DNA of 64,000 bases from CAWINH01 sp963837425 (GTDB lineage Bacteria; Chloroflexota; Limnocylindria; QHBO01): assembly GCA_963837425.1 (NCBI GenBank), contig CAWINH010000003.1, positions 62,001-126,000 of the forward strand, in the 5' to 3' direction. The notes under the pieces were generated by a model that saw only the letters and a program-made list of their open reading frames with translations, was not told the DNA's origin and did not search any database. Position 1 is the first letter of the stretch; each line of letters begins with the position of its first letter. Below are positions 31,290 through 38,946 of this stretch, piece after piece. A program made the position numbers and the translations under genes.

Positions 31290-31991
31290 TCAGCCCGCCC
31301 GCGGCACGAGCACGAAGCGAAGGGTCAGCGCCGCCCCGATCAGCAGCAGGCCGCCGAGCAGCAGGATCAACGAGGTGCCGTCCCCGGCGGCCAGGCCGCC
31401 CGTCGTCGACACCGCCGCCGGTTGCCGGCTCGCAGCGGCGTGCTCGCTGGCCGGCGAGGAAGGCGTCGGGCTCGCCGAGCTCGACGGCGCCTGGGTGGCG
31501 GTCGCCGACTCGGGGCCGGCCACCGATGGAGCCCGCGACCCGGAAGCCGCTCCGAAATCCTGCCCCGGGCTGGCCGCCGCCGGACGTGGTTGCGTGGCCT
31601 GGCTGGCCGCATCACGGAGGTTGCCGGCGGCCGTGAATGCCGGCGAGGAGGCGGCGCCGCTCCCCAGGCCAATGCCACCGACGACGACCATCACGGCACC
31701 GACCGCCAGCGCCGGCGCGAACGCGCGTCGCACCCACCCCGCTGCGCGCCGCGGTTCGGGGACCGGCGGGAGGAGCTGCAGGGGCCGCGACGGAACGAGG
31801 TCGGGGAGTTCGCCGAGCGCCGCCGTCAGGCGCGCGAGCTCGTGGACGGTTCGTGCGCACTTCGGGCAGCCGTCGACATGCGCGCGCAGCGACGCATCGG
31901 CCAGGGCTTCGGGATCTGCGCCCGACAGCGCCGAGAGACGCTCGTCGTTGGGGTGGTTGAGCTCATTCATCGTCATCGGTCCAGACGTCAT
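31290..31991 (-). CDS. Zinc-binding anti-sigma factor (ZAS type)
   Basis: A 233-residue membrane anti-sigma factor. The cytoplasmic N-terminus carries the ZAS motif H-x3-C-x2-C in LRAHVDGCPKCARTVHEL, which binds zinc and holds the ECF sigma factor inactive. A membrane helix follows (APALAVGAVMVVVGGIGLG), then a Ser/Ala/Pro-rich external stretch and a second hydrophobic segment (LILLLGGLLLIGAALTLRFVL) at the C-terminus. The ATG overlaps the sigma-factor stop (ATGA), the usual coupled arrangement; ATGs 5 and 7 codons later are alternatives. Confidence 0.82.
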   Translation of the reverse strand: MTSGPMTMNELNHPNDERLSALSGADPEALADASLRAHVDGCPKCARTVHELARLTAALGELPDLVPSRPLQLLPPVPEPRRAAGWVRRAFAPALAVGAVMVVVGGIGLGSGAASSPAFTAAGNLRDAASQATQPRPAAASPGQDFGAASGSRAPSVAGPESATATQAPSSSASPTPSSPASEHAAASRQPAAVSTTGGLAAGDGTSLILLLGGLLLIGAALTLRFVLVPRAG

Positions 31992-32602
31992 CCTCCCTCG
32001 AACAGTTCCCGCTGATCGGCGAGCAGCTCGCGGAGCCGGAGGCGACCGCGGTGGAGCCGGGACTTCACCGTGCCGAGCGCCACGGCGGTCGTTGCCGCCA
32101 CCTCACCGTAGTCGAGGCCATACACGTCGCAGAGGACGACTACCGCACGCTGGTCCTCGGGTAGCTGCTGGAGGGCATCCTCGAGGTGCCGATAGAGGTC
32201 GGCCCGCGTGGCCTCCACCACCGGATCCGGCGCCCGGGTGTCCGGCAGCTCGACCTCACCCGCGTCGGGATCCGGAAGCGGGCTCGTCGGACGGCGCTGC
32301 GCCCGGCGCAGGAGGTCGTAGCTCGCGTTCGCCGTGATCCGCAGCAGCCACGACCGGAAGACGCCGCCGCGAAATCGCCCAATGGCGTCGTACGCGTGGA
32401 CGAAGGCGTCCTGGGTCGCGTCGGCTGCGGCATCTGCGTCCCCGAGCAGGCGCCAGGCGAGCCCGTAGCACGCGGATTGGTAGTGCTCCATGAGGCTCGC
32501 GAACGCCACGCGATCTCCGGCGACGGCGCGCGCCACCACGGCCGGCTCGTCATCGAGCGGCGGGGTCCGGCGGCCGGGGGAGCTCGGGGTGGGCGGCGCC
32601 AT
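31988..32602 (-). CDS. ECF-type RNA polymerase sigma factor
   Basis: Sigma-70 family, extracytoplasmic-function type, 204 residues. Region 2 (LMEHYQSACYGLAWRLLG, then ATQDAFVHAYDAIGRF and FRSWLLRITANASYDLLRR) and region 4 (LPEDQRAVVVLCDVYGLDYGEVA followed by GTVKSRLHRGRLRLRELL) are both present. The start is placed at MAPPTPSSPG, just outside the tRNA-derived repeat; longer in-frame extension runs antisense through the tRNA remnant and is not believable. It is controlled by the zinc anti-sigma factor encoded next to it. The stimulus is unknown. Confidence 0.88.
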   Translation of the reverse strand: MAPPTPSSPGRRTPPLDDEPAVVARAVAGDRVAFASLMEHYQSACYGLAWRLLGDADAAADATQDAFVHAYDAIGRFRGGVFRSWLLRITANASYDLLRRAQRRPTSPLPDPDAGEVELPDTRAPDPVVEATRADLYRHLEDALQQLPEDQRAVVVLCDVYGLDYGEVAATTAVALGTVKSRLHRGRLRLRELLADQRELFEGG

Positions 32603-32655
32603 CGGCTTCCTATAATCACATTCCCGCTGCCAGAGTGGCGGAATCGGCTGACGCG
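32589..32655 (+). repeat. Left 67-bp direct repeat containing a tRNA-Leu 5' fragment
   Basis: This block matches 33734-33800 at 64 of 67 positions with no gaps (constant offset 1,145). It carries the first codons of the sigma gene on the minus strand, a TATAAT hexamer, and the first 27 nt of tRNA-Leu (32629-32655, acceptor 5' strand and D-arm). Downstream sequence does not complete a tRNA, so this copy is a remnant. Confidence 0.85.
32611..32616 (+). promoter_or_regulatory. TATAAT of the duplicated tRNA promoter, facing the lipoprotein gene
   Basis: Consensus TATAAT copied from the tRNA-Leu promoter. It lies 57 nt before the lipoprotein ATG and 9 nt from the divergent sigma-factor start, so it probably drives the lipoprotein gene. 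Confidence 0.5.
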
Positions 32656-32672
32656 AACGCTCCGGGTCCTCG

Positions 32673-33662
32673 ATGAAACGATCCACGATCGCCCTGCGGG
32701 CGCCCCCGCGGCTCTCGGCCGCGCATGTGAACTTGCGCCGCGCGCTTGTCCTGCCCATTGTCGGCACCATCGTCGTTGCCTGCGGACTTGTCTCCTCGCC
32801 GTCGCTCCGGCCCTCGGCCCTGCCATCGCCGCTGCCGACCCCGTCAACCGCAGCGCCGGAGGTCCCCGGCTGGTTCGCCTTCACGGTTGTGGGCGGCGAT
32901 CTGTTCGCCGAGCGTGGCGATGGGTCGGACCGTCACCGGCTGACGACATCCGGCGATGGAGTCGACATCAGTCCGAGTTGGGCACCTGGCGCGTCGCGAC
33001 TCGCGTATCGGCACTCGACGGGCGCCGGCGGAGGACTCGGGGAAACCGACACGATTCGGATCGTGCAGGCTGATGGGAGCGACCGCCACGACCTCGTTGC
33101 AGGGAGCTTTCCCGCCTGGTCGCCGAATGGCGAATGGATCGCCTTCAGGGGAAACGTCGGGGTCGACCTGGCCCTGATCCGGCCGGACGGCACCCGGCTG
33201 ACCCGGCTGGGGGCCGCGAACGCGGAGTGCCCGGTCTGGTCACCGGACGGCGCGCGGATCCTCTACTGCCGTAATGCGGACGTCGGAGGGCAGGTCACGG
33301 ACAACTGGGAGGTGTGGGTCATGGACCGAGACGGCTCCCATCAACGCCAACTCACCAATGATCCCGCCCGAGACTATCCGCTTGCCTGGTCTCCGGACGG
33401 ATCGAGGATCGTCTTCTTCTCGGATCGACTTGGCCAGGGCGCCAGCTTCCTCATGGACGCCGATGGGTCCCACGTCAGCCGCGTCGCCGCGTCAACCGGC
33501 CTCTCCTCGGTCAACGTCTGGCTCCCGGATGGCCGCTTCGTGATCTCCTCAGCCGGGGAGGGCATGCCCAGCTGGTTTCTGCTCGATTCGATGGGCACGC
33601 GTGAACCGCTTCCGCAACTCGACGGTGGCTTCACGCCGATCGGGTGGATCGCCGCTCCGTAG
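32673..33662 (+). CDS. TolB/WD40-like beta-propeller lipoprotein
   Basis: A 329-residue secreted protein. An N-terminal signal ends in a lipobox-like TIVVACG, and a Pro/Ser-rich spacer follows. The remainder is a set of TolB/PD40 propeller blades with repeated PxWSPDG-type motifs (SPSWAPGASRLAYR, FPAWSPNGEWIAFR, CPVWSPDGARILYC, PLAWSPDGSRIVFFSDR, VNVWLPDGRFVIS). The role is unknown; such propellers usually mediate protein or glycan contacts at the envelope. The gene fills the space between two tRNA-derived direct repeats and was probably inserted or duplicated there. It is divergent from the ECF sigma gene. Confidence 0.82.
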   Translation: MKRSTIALRAPPRLSAAHVNLRRALVLPIVGTIVVACGLVSSPSLRPSALPSPLPTPSTAAPEVPGWFAFTVVGGDLFAERGDGSDRHRLTTSGDGVDISPSWAPGASRLAYRHSTGAGGGLGETDTIRIVQADGSDRHDLVAGSFPAWSPNGEWIAFRGNVGVDLALIRPDGTRLTRLGAANAECPVWSPDGARILYCRNADVGGQVTDNWEVWVMDRDGSHQRQLTNDPARDYPLAWSPDGSRIVFFSDRLGQGASFLMDADGSHVSRVAASTGLSSVNVWLPDGRFVISSAGEGMPSWFLLDSMGTREPLPQLDGGFTPIGWIAAP

Positions 33663-33733
33663 CCGCCCGCGACTCCCAAGCCATCCGCAGAATCGCCGCT
33701 AACGATCAAATGCGTGGCTCCGTCGGGACTCGA

Positions 33734-33800
33734 GTGGGCGGCGCCATGGGCTTCCTATAATCACATTCCCGCTGCCGGAGTGGCGGAATCGGCAGACGCG
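33734..33800 (+). repeat. Right 67-bp direct repeat (promoter and 5' part of tRNA-Leu)
   Basis: Second copy of the block at 32589-32655. Here it leads into the complete tRNA-Leu gene. On the minus strand it still encodes MAPPT, the first five residues of the sigma factor, before running into a stop, which shows the duplicated segment spanned the sigma start and the tRNA start. Confidence 0.85.
33756..33761 (+). promoter_or_regulatory. -10 element (TATAAT) of tRNA-Leu
   Basis: Perfect TATAAT ending 12 nt before the mature 5' end of tRNA-Leu. No clear -35 hexamer is seen. Confidence 0.6.
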
Positions 33801-33860
33801 TCGGTCTCAAACACCGATGAGCGCAAGCTCGTGTGAGTTCAAATCTCACCTCCGGCACCA
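33774..33860 (+). tRNA. tRNA-Leu (anticodon CAA)
   Basis: An 87-nt class II tRNA. The acceptor strands GCCGGAG and CTCCGGC pair perfectly. The anticodon arm is TCGGT-CTCAAAC-ACCGA, giving anticodon CAA (reads UUG). A long variable arm (GAGCGCAAGCTC) marks it as Leu, the T arm is GTGAG-TTCAAAT-CTCAC, and the 3' CCA is encoded after discriminator A. The first 27 nt are duplicated at 32629-32655. Confidence 0.96.
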
Positions 33861-34002
33861 TCGGCCCCGCCGAACATGCCCCGTCCCCGAAAGATCGTGC
33901 AAAATGCGCTATCCGAGCCGGCCCCGGCCGTAGCAAAATGCACCAAACCGCGCCAAACCGCACCGGCGGGTTGGCGAGCAGACATTCGGAGGGGCTCAAC
34001 GG

Positions 34003-34209
34003 ATGACGATGGCACCCGTCTCCCCCCGCACGACCTGCGTGGAGTGCGGGGATCTCATCTCCGATTCCCACGCCTGGGTCGTCGACTGGTGGCATCCACC
34101 GATGCTGCAGACCCAGTTTCGCCATGTCGTCTGCGACTCGAACAAGCGCATGGTGGGACTGAGCATTCGCCGACGACCCTCCAAGACGGGGAAGTCGCCG
34201 GGAGACTGA
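34003..34209 (+). CDS. Small Cys-containing protein, function unknown
   Basis: A 68-residue protein. A strong GGAGGGG ribosome binding site lies 8 nt before the ATG, which is the main reason to accept it. An N-terminal CVEC pair, a Trp/His-rich centre (DSHAWVVDWWHPPM) and a later HVVCDS suggest a small metal-binding module. The C-terminus is basic. No family recognised. It follows tRNA-Leu by 142 bp and precedes another small Cys-containing protein. Confidence 0.5.
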   Translation: MTMAPVSPRTTCVECGDLISDSHAWVVDWWHPPMLQTQFRHVVCDSNKRMVGLSIRRRPSKTGKSPGD

Positions 34210-34280
34210 ACTGCGGGAGCTGACCGTGCTCGCCGCAAAGACCATGGACGGCGGCGGCGGTTCGTACTACGCTCGCCGCC

Positions 34281-34499
34281 ATGGAGCAACCACGATCGCT
34301 GGACCTCGCCTTCGGGTGGGCTGAATCGCCCACCGATCATCTGTGGCACTTCGGAGAGGCCGCGAACGCCGAGGGCAGCGCGTCGAGCGCACCGACCTTC
34401 CACGCGCGGTGCGGGCAGATGTATCTCCCGTCGAAGCAGGTGGCTGAGCAGCCGCCGGCCGATGCAGCAATCTGCGAGGACTGCCGCCCCGCCAGCTAG
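34281..34499 (+). CDS. Small putative zinc-ribbon protein
   Basis: A 72-residue protein, no family named with certainty. The C-terminal half has two cysteine knuckle-like elements (FHARCGQMYLPSKQV and AAICEDCRPAS) typical of tiny zinc-binding proteins in high-GC Gram-positives. The N-terminus has SPTDHLWHFG. No ribosome binding site; a weak TACGCT hexamer ends 7 nt before the ATG, so it could be leaderless. Confidence 0.4.
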   Translation: MEQPRSLDLAFGWAESPTDHLWHFGEAANAEGSASSAPTFHARCGQMYLPSKQVAEQPPADAAICEDCRPAS

Positions 34500-34605
34500 C
34501 CTGGCGCCAGGTCAGGGTCCCGGGCACGCCATTGCCGCTCGGTCGCGTCGTCAGCAGGCGGCAATCTCAGGTGCTCCCAAGAATCAGGGGCCATGATCCG
34601 GGCCG

Positions 34606-36621
34606 ATGAACGCAGAAGCTTCCGTGACCCTGCCCGCCGCGTCGCGAACGACGCGGCGGCGGGTCGCCACCGCTCATGACGCCGCGTGGATCCGCCCGGC
34701 GCTCCTCACGCTCCTGGGGCTCACCGCCGTCCTCTACCTCTGGGACCTCGGCGCCTCCGGGTGGGCGAACGCCTACTATTCCGCCGCGGTACAGGCCGGG
34801 TCAAAGGACTGGCTGGCCATGCTCTTCGGCTCGTTCGACGCCTCGAACGCGATCACCGTGGACAAGACGCCGGCCGCGCTGTGGGTCATGGATCTCAGCG
34901 TGCGGATCTTCGGATTCAGCTCGTGGAGCGTGCTCGTGCCGCAGGCGCTCGAGGGCGTGGCCGCGGTCTGGCTCCTGTTCGCCACCGTGCGACGCCAGTT
35001 CGGGGCGGCGGCAGGCCTGATCGCGGGCGCGGTGCTCGCGCTCACCCCCATCGCCACGCTCATGTTCCGCTTCAACAACCCCGACGCCCTGCTCGTCCTC
35101 CTGCTCGTCGCCTCCGCCTACGCGACGACCAGGGCGGTTGAGCACGCCTCGACGCGCTGGCTCGTCCTGGGCGGGGCGCTCATCGGCTTCGCCTTCCTGG
35201 CAAAGATGCTGCAGGCCTTCGTCGTCATCCCGGTCTTCGCCGGCGTCTACCTGCTGGCCGCTCCGACGAGCCTGCGCCGCAGGCTCTGGCAGGTCGGGGC
35301 CGCGGCAGTGGCGGTGATCGTCTCCGCCGGCTGGTTCGTGGCCCTCGTGGAGCTGTGGCCGGCCGGCTCGAGGCCGTACATCGGCGGCTCGCAGACGAAC
35401 AGCATCATCGACCTCATGTTCGGTTACAACGGCTTCGGACGGATCACGGGCGACGAGATCGGCCGTGTCGGCGGCGGCGGGCCCTTCAGCCAGGGCAACG
35501 GCATCCTCCGCCTGTTCGGGAACGAGCTGGCGAGCCAGGTCAGCTGGCTCCTTCCGGCCGCGCTCGTCGCGTTCGTGGGACTGCTGTGGCTCACCAGGCA
35601 CGCGAGCCGCACGAGCCCGATGCGTGCGCAGGTCCTCCTGTGGGGCGGTTGGCTGCTTGTCACCGGCGGGATCTTCAGCCTCATGGAGGGGATCTTCCAC
35701 GGCTACTACACCGTTGCGCTGGCGCCCGCGATCGGTGCGCTCGTCGGCATGGGCGCCGTCATCGGGTGGCGGCATCGCGATGACATGCGGATGCGTGGTG
35801 TCCTGGCGGCGACGATCGGCGGCTCGGCAATCTGGGCAGCGGTGATCCTCGGGCGCAGCCCGGCCTTCGACCCGTGGCTCATGCCGGTCGTCCTCGGCGG
35901 CGGGGCGCTCGTCGCCGTGGCGCTCGTGGCGCTCGAGGCCGGCGCCGCCCGGTGGGCAAGCATCGCGGTCGGGTCTGCATCTGTGATCTTGCTCCTGCTG
36001 GCTCCCGGCGTCGCGTCGCTGGCCACCGCCGCGGAGGCGCACACCGGGGCAATTCCAACGGCGGAGCCAAACGCGCAGGCGGGCGGTGGGCAGGGCGTCG
36101 GGTTCCGTGGCGGTCCGGGAACGGTCGGCGCCATCGGCCCCTTCGGCGGTGGCACCCCGTTCGGCGGCTTCCCGTTCGGCGGCCAGTTCGGCAACCCCTT
36201 CGCCGGCCAGGGGATCCGCGGGCCCCAGGGCGCGCTCGGGCGCGGCAGCATCGGCGGCCTGCTTGATGCGGGCCAGACCAACCCCGAGCTGGTGGCCGCG
36301 TTGCGGGCCGGTGCGGACGGCTACCGCTGGGTGGCCGCCACGACCGGGTCGAACAACGCCGCGGGACTGGCTCTCTCGAGTGGTGAGACTGTGATGTCGA
36401 TCGGCGGATTCAACGGCACCGACCCATCACCGACCCTCGAACAGTTCCAGGCCTACGTGGCGGCCGGTGAGATCCACTACTACGTGGCCGGCGCGGACGC
36501 GGCCGGCTTCCGCGGTGCGCAGGGCGGATCGCGTGATACGTCGGATATCGCGGCCTGGGTGACGGAACGCTTCACCGCCACCACGATCGGCGGCGTGACG
36601 GTCTACGACCTGACCCAGTAG
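34606..36621 (+). CDS. GT39-family membrane glycosyltransferase (YkcB-like)
   Basis: A 671-residue multispanning glycosyltransferase of the PMT/ArnT (GT39) superfamily, using polyprenyl-phosphate sugars on the outer face of the membrane. The YkcB-type motifs ANAYYSAAVQAGSKDWLAM, FGSFDASN and DKTPAALWVMDLSVRIFG (catalytic Asp region) are seen near residues 55-95, followed by about eleven helices. The C-terminal external region contains a Gly/Phe-rich tract (FGGGTPFGGFPFGGQFG, near residue 515) and then a folded domain (YRWVAATTGSNNAAGLAL). The acceptor is unknown. Flanked by genes of unknown function. Confidence 0.85.
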   Translation: MNAEASVTLPAASRTTRRRVATAHDAAWIRPALLTLLGLTAVLYLWDLGASGWANAYYSAAVQAGSKDWLAMLFGSFDASNAITVDKTPAALWVMDLSVRIFGFSSWSVLVPQALEGVAAVWLLFATVRRQFGAAAGLIAGAVLALTPIATLMFRFNNPDALLVLLLVASAYATTRAVEHASTRWLVLGGALIGFAFLAKMLQAFVVIPVFAGVYLLAAPTSLRRRLWQVGAAAVAVIVSAGWFVALVELWPAGSRPYIGGSQTNSIIDLMFGYNGFGRITGDEIGRVGGGGPFSQGNGILRLFGNELASQVSWLLPAALVAFVGLLWLTRHASRTSPMRAQVLLWGGWLLVTGGIFSLMEGIFHGYYTVALAPAIGALVGMGAVIGWRHRDDMRMRGVLAATIGGSAIWAAVILGRSPAFDPWLMPVVLGGGALVAVALVALEAGAARWASIAVGSASVILLLLAPGVASLATAAEAHTGAIPTAEPNAQAGGGQGVGFRGGPGTVGAIGPFGGGTPFGGFPFGGQFGNPFAGQGIRGPQGALGRGSIGGLLDAGQTNPELVAALRAGADGYRWVAATTGSNNAAGLALSSGETVMSIGGFNGTDPSPTLEQFQAYVAAGEIHYYVAGADAAGFRGAQGGSRDTSDIAAWVTERFTATTIGGVTVYDLTQ

Positions 36622-36654
36622 GAGGCGACGGTTGAGAGGCGACGGTCGTCGCCG

Positions 36655-36840
36655 TCAGCCCTGCCCGGCCGCCCGGCGATCGGCGAGCGTGACCCGCACG
36701 AGCCCGTAGAGGTGCGCGGACTCGTCCAGGCGAGCCTGGATCCGGCGGTCGCGGCCGCGGCGGGACATGAGCCTTCCGTACAGGATGGCCGCGTCCAGCA
36801 GGCCCACGAGAACGAGTGCCGCGCTGAGCTGATCAGGCAT
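36655..36840 (-). CDS. Small single-helix membrane protein, uncertain
   Basis: A 61-residue reading frame with one hydrophobic segment (LSAALVLVGLLDAAILYG) followed by a basic, Arg-rich tail (RLMSRRGRDRRIQARLDES). The composition looks like a real small membrane protein, but no ribosome binding site and no recognisable family support it. Twelve further in-frame codons upstream are possible. It lies antisense between two plus-strand genes. Confidence 0.35.
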   Translation of the reverse strand: MPDQLSAALVLVGLLDAAILYGRLMSRRGRDRRIQARLDESAHLYGLVRVTLADRRAAGQG

Positions 36841-36978
36841 GCCGTTACTGTGGCTCGGCGACCAGCGGTCGCACATGGGCCTTTGGTACCGGCGGCCCGC
36901 ATGCTAGGCTGACCGGCGCGCCGGGAGAACCGGTGCGGGCAGCGAGACAGCGGATCGTCAGGAGGGCTCACCGCCAGC

Positions 36979-37680
36979 ATGAGCGGCGACACGGTGCAGT
37001 GCTACAACTGCGGGTACTCGAACCCTTCCTGGGCCCAGGTCTGCCGGTCCTGCGGCGTGCCGCTGCGACCCGGCGCTCCCGCGCCGAGCGGCCCGGTCCC
37101 CACCGACACGAATTCGCTGATCTCGATGGGTGCCGCCGTCGGCGCCATCGTGCTGGCGGTCATCCTGGGCCTGTTCGTATCCGGCCTCGTTCCCGAGGCG
37201 CCCGTCGCAGTCGCGACGAGCACCCCCAGCCCCTCCCCGAGCTTCACGCCACTCTTCACCGCGACGCCGCAGGAGAGCGTCGCCGAGAGCGTCGCGCCGA
37301 GTGCGGAGCCCACCCCGAAGCTCATCGGGACCCTGACGTTCGGCACCGCGGTGAATGGCAACACTCGCGAGATCACGAATCCAACCGATTCGTTCAAGCC
37401 CGGCGATCGGTTCTGCCACTCGATCAGCCTGACCCAGACGTTCGGGGTGAAAACGATCAACGAGGAGGTCGTGACGGTCGCGGCCGACGGCACCGAAACG
37501 GTGGTCCAGTCGCGCGACAAGGGCGGGCTCGGGGTGGACTCGGCCAGCAAGATCGCCGGCTTCTGCTCCGGGGCGTCGATCGACACGCTGATCAGCGGCT
37601 GGGGCGTCGGCGACCACGTCCTCCGCGACTACATCGGGACCTTGCTGATCGCCGAGGGGCACTTCACCCTCTCGAACTGA
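36979..37680 (+). CDS. Zinc-ribbon membrane protein with extracytoplasmic domain
   Basis: A 233-residue protein starting with a treble-clef zinc ribbon (QCYNCGYSNPSWAQVCRSCG, two CxxC pairs), then a Pro-rich linker, one membrane helix (AAVGAIVLAVILGLFVSGL), a Ser/Thr/Pro stalk and a C-terminal domain of about 120 residues containing FCHSISLTQTFG and AGFCSGASID. No specific function recognised. The ATG has an AGGAGGG site 12 nt upstream. The 3' end overlaps the convergent nitrilase gene by 17 bp. Confidence 0.7.
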   Translation: MSGDTVQCYNCGYSNPSWAQVCRSCGVPLRPGAPAPSGPVPTDTNSLISMGAAVGAIVLAVILGLFVSGLVPEAPVAVATSTPSPSPSFTPLFTATPQESVAESVAPSAEPTPKLIGTLTFGTAVNGNTREITNPTDSFKPGDRFCHSISLTQTFGVKTINEEVVTVAADGTETVVQSRDKGGLGVDSASKIAGFCSGASIDTLISGWGVGDHVLRDYIGTLLIAEGHFTLSN

Positions 37681-38548
37681 GCCGCGCCGCCTCCCCGGCC
37701 CCCGCGCCGCGCTCCGCAATTTCGGCCCAGGCATCGGCGTAGAGGCGAGCCCGGATCGGCAGATAGCCCGGATACGCAGCCCGCGCATCGGCCACCGTGC
37801 GGGCATGGAGCGTGACGAGCGCCAGGCGATCGGTCGACTCGACGAGGACCTGGCCCGTGGGATCCACCGCCACCGACGGGCCGCCGATGAGGACCCCATC
37901 CTCCGGGTCGGGGCGGTTCACGGACACGACGTAGCAGCAGCCGGTGAGCGCGATCGCGCGGAACACGGTCTTCCAGCGCTGATAGGTGCGTTCCTCGGTG
38001 GAACGCGGAGCGAAGATCGCGGCGGTCCCCTGGGCCCCGAGCAGGAGCGATCCCTGTGGGCGGTTGATGTCGCTGCACAGCTGGAGTCCGACCGGCAGCC
38101 CGAACGCGTCGATGCGCCGCGGCGGCTCCGTCCCCGGTTCGTAGTGGCTCGTCTCCCAGAAGCCGGGCTCCTCGGGGAGATGGAGCTTCTCGTAGGTGGC
38201 CACAAGCTCCCCGGAGCGGTCGAAGACGAGCCCGCGGCTCGTGCGGCGTCCCGTCACTGGATCTCGGTGGATGATGCCGCCCACCAGCCCGATGCCGGCG
38301 CCGGCGGCAGCCTTGGCCTGCGCCTCCGTGCGCGCGCCGCGCATCGGCTCGGCGTCGGCGTCGACCGCGACCTTCGTGGCCGGGCGCCAGGGGTTCAGCG
38401 GAAGCTCGGGGAGGACCGCAACGTCGGCACCGCGCTCGACCGCCTCGTTGAGCCGATCCTGCAGGCGGGCCTCGCCGTCCGGCTGCCAGAAGACCTCGGA
38501 GATGAGGGCCACCGTCAGGTGGCCATCGGTCCGCGTCGGCATCGTCAT
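37664..38548 (-). CDS. Carbon-nitrogen hydrolase (nitrilase superfamily)
   Basis: Nitrilase-superfamily amidase of 294 residues. The Glu-Lys-Cys triad is visible: Glu in VAVLPELPLN, Lys in ATYEKLHLPEE and Cys in GLQLCSDINRPQG. Likely reactions are hydrolysis of a small amide or carbamoyl compound; the substrate is not predictable. TAGACT on the minus strand ends 7 nt before the ATG, which supports this start over the next ATG two codons in. It stands alone on its strand. Confidence 0.85.
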   Translation of the reverse strand: MTMPTRTDGHLTVALISEVFWQPDGEARLQDRLNEAVERGADVAVLPELPLNPWRPATKVAVDADAEPMRGARTEAQAKAAAGAGIGLVGGIIHRDPVTGRRTSRGLVFDRSGELVATYEKLHLPEEPGFWETSHYEPGTEPPRRIDAFGLPVGLQLCSDINRPQGSLLLGAQGTAAIFAPRSTEERTYQRWKTVFRAIALTGCCYVVSVNRPDPEDGVLIGGPSVAVDPTGQVLVESTDRLALVTLHARTVADARAAYPGYLPIRARLYADAWAEIAERGAGAGEAARLSSRG

Positions 38549-38946
38549 GCCCGGCAGTCTAGCGGCGTCGAACGGGTACCGCGGAGTGCGCTCGCCTCCC
38601 GACCGGAACGCGCCTAGGGCGCCTGGCTGCGGCAGCCGCGCAATCGAGGATGGGTGACCGTTCATGCGCTCAGCACAGGAGCGTAATCCCGGCCGGGAGC
38701 CTTCCCGCGGCCGCTCCAGGCGCATCGCCACGCTCGCGGCGTCTTGCGACGCGGCCGCCTGCCCCGATACGGTGCAGGGCAACCGCGAATGATCAGTCGG
38801 TCAGTCGCCGGAAGTGCACGTGCGGCTCTCGAGGGGATCGTCAGGAACGAGGGTGCGGTGGTATCGTTCCCAATTCCTCACAATGTTGCATGGCGCCGGC
38901 GCACGCAAGACTCGCAGCCGCGCCGGACACGGACAGGAGCGAGACG
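38549..38946. other. Intergenic region between nitrilase and ABC transporter genes
   Basis: Nearly 400 bp without a credible gene. It holds the nitrilase -10 at its left end and an AGGAG ribosome binding site (38935-38939) for the binding-protein gene at its right end. A promoter for the transporter must lie here, but I see no convincing -35/-10 pair. Confidence 0.5.
38556..38561 (-). promoter_or_regulatory. -10-like hexamer (TAGACT) of the nitrilase gene
   Basis: TAGACT on the minus strand lies 7 nt before the ATG, in the leaderless layout seen elsewhere in the window. Confidence 0.45.

Noticed and set aside
32603..32884. N-terminal extension of the ECF sigma factor by 94 residues
   Set aside because: It is open only because it runs antisense through the tRNA remnant and the lipoprotein gene start; sigma homology begins after MAPPTPSSPG.
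33861..34002. Repeated aaatgc/aaaccgc motifs just after tRNA-Leu as an attachment site
   Set aside because: The motifs are short, imperfect and not repeated elsewhere in the window; no integrase gene is present.
33706..34245. A 179-residue minus-strand frame containing a PEVRFELTRACAHRCLRPTRL-like stretch
   Set aside because: This stretch is simply the antisense reading of tRNA-Leu, a well-known spurious peptide; the frame has no other support.
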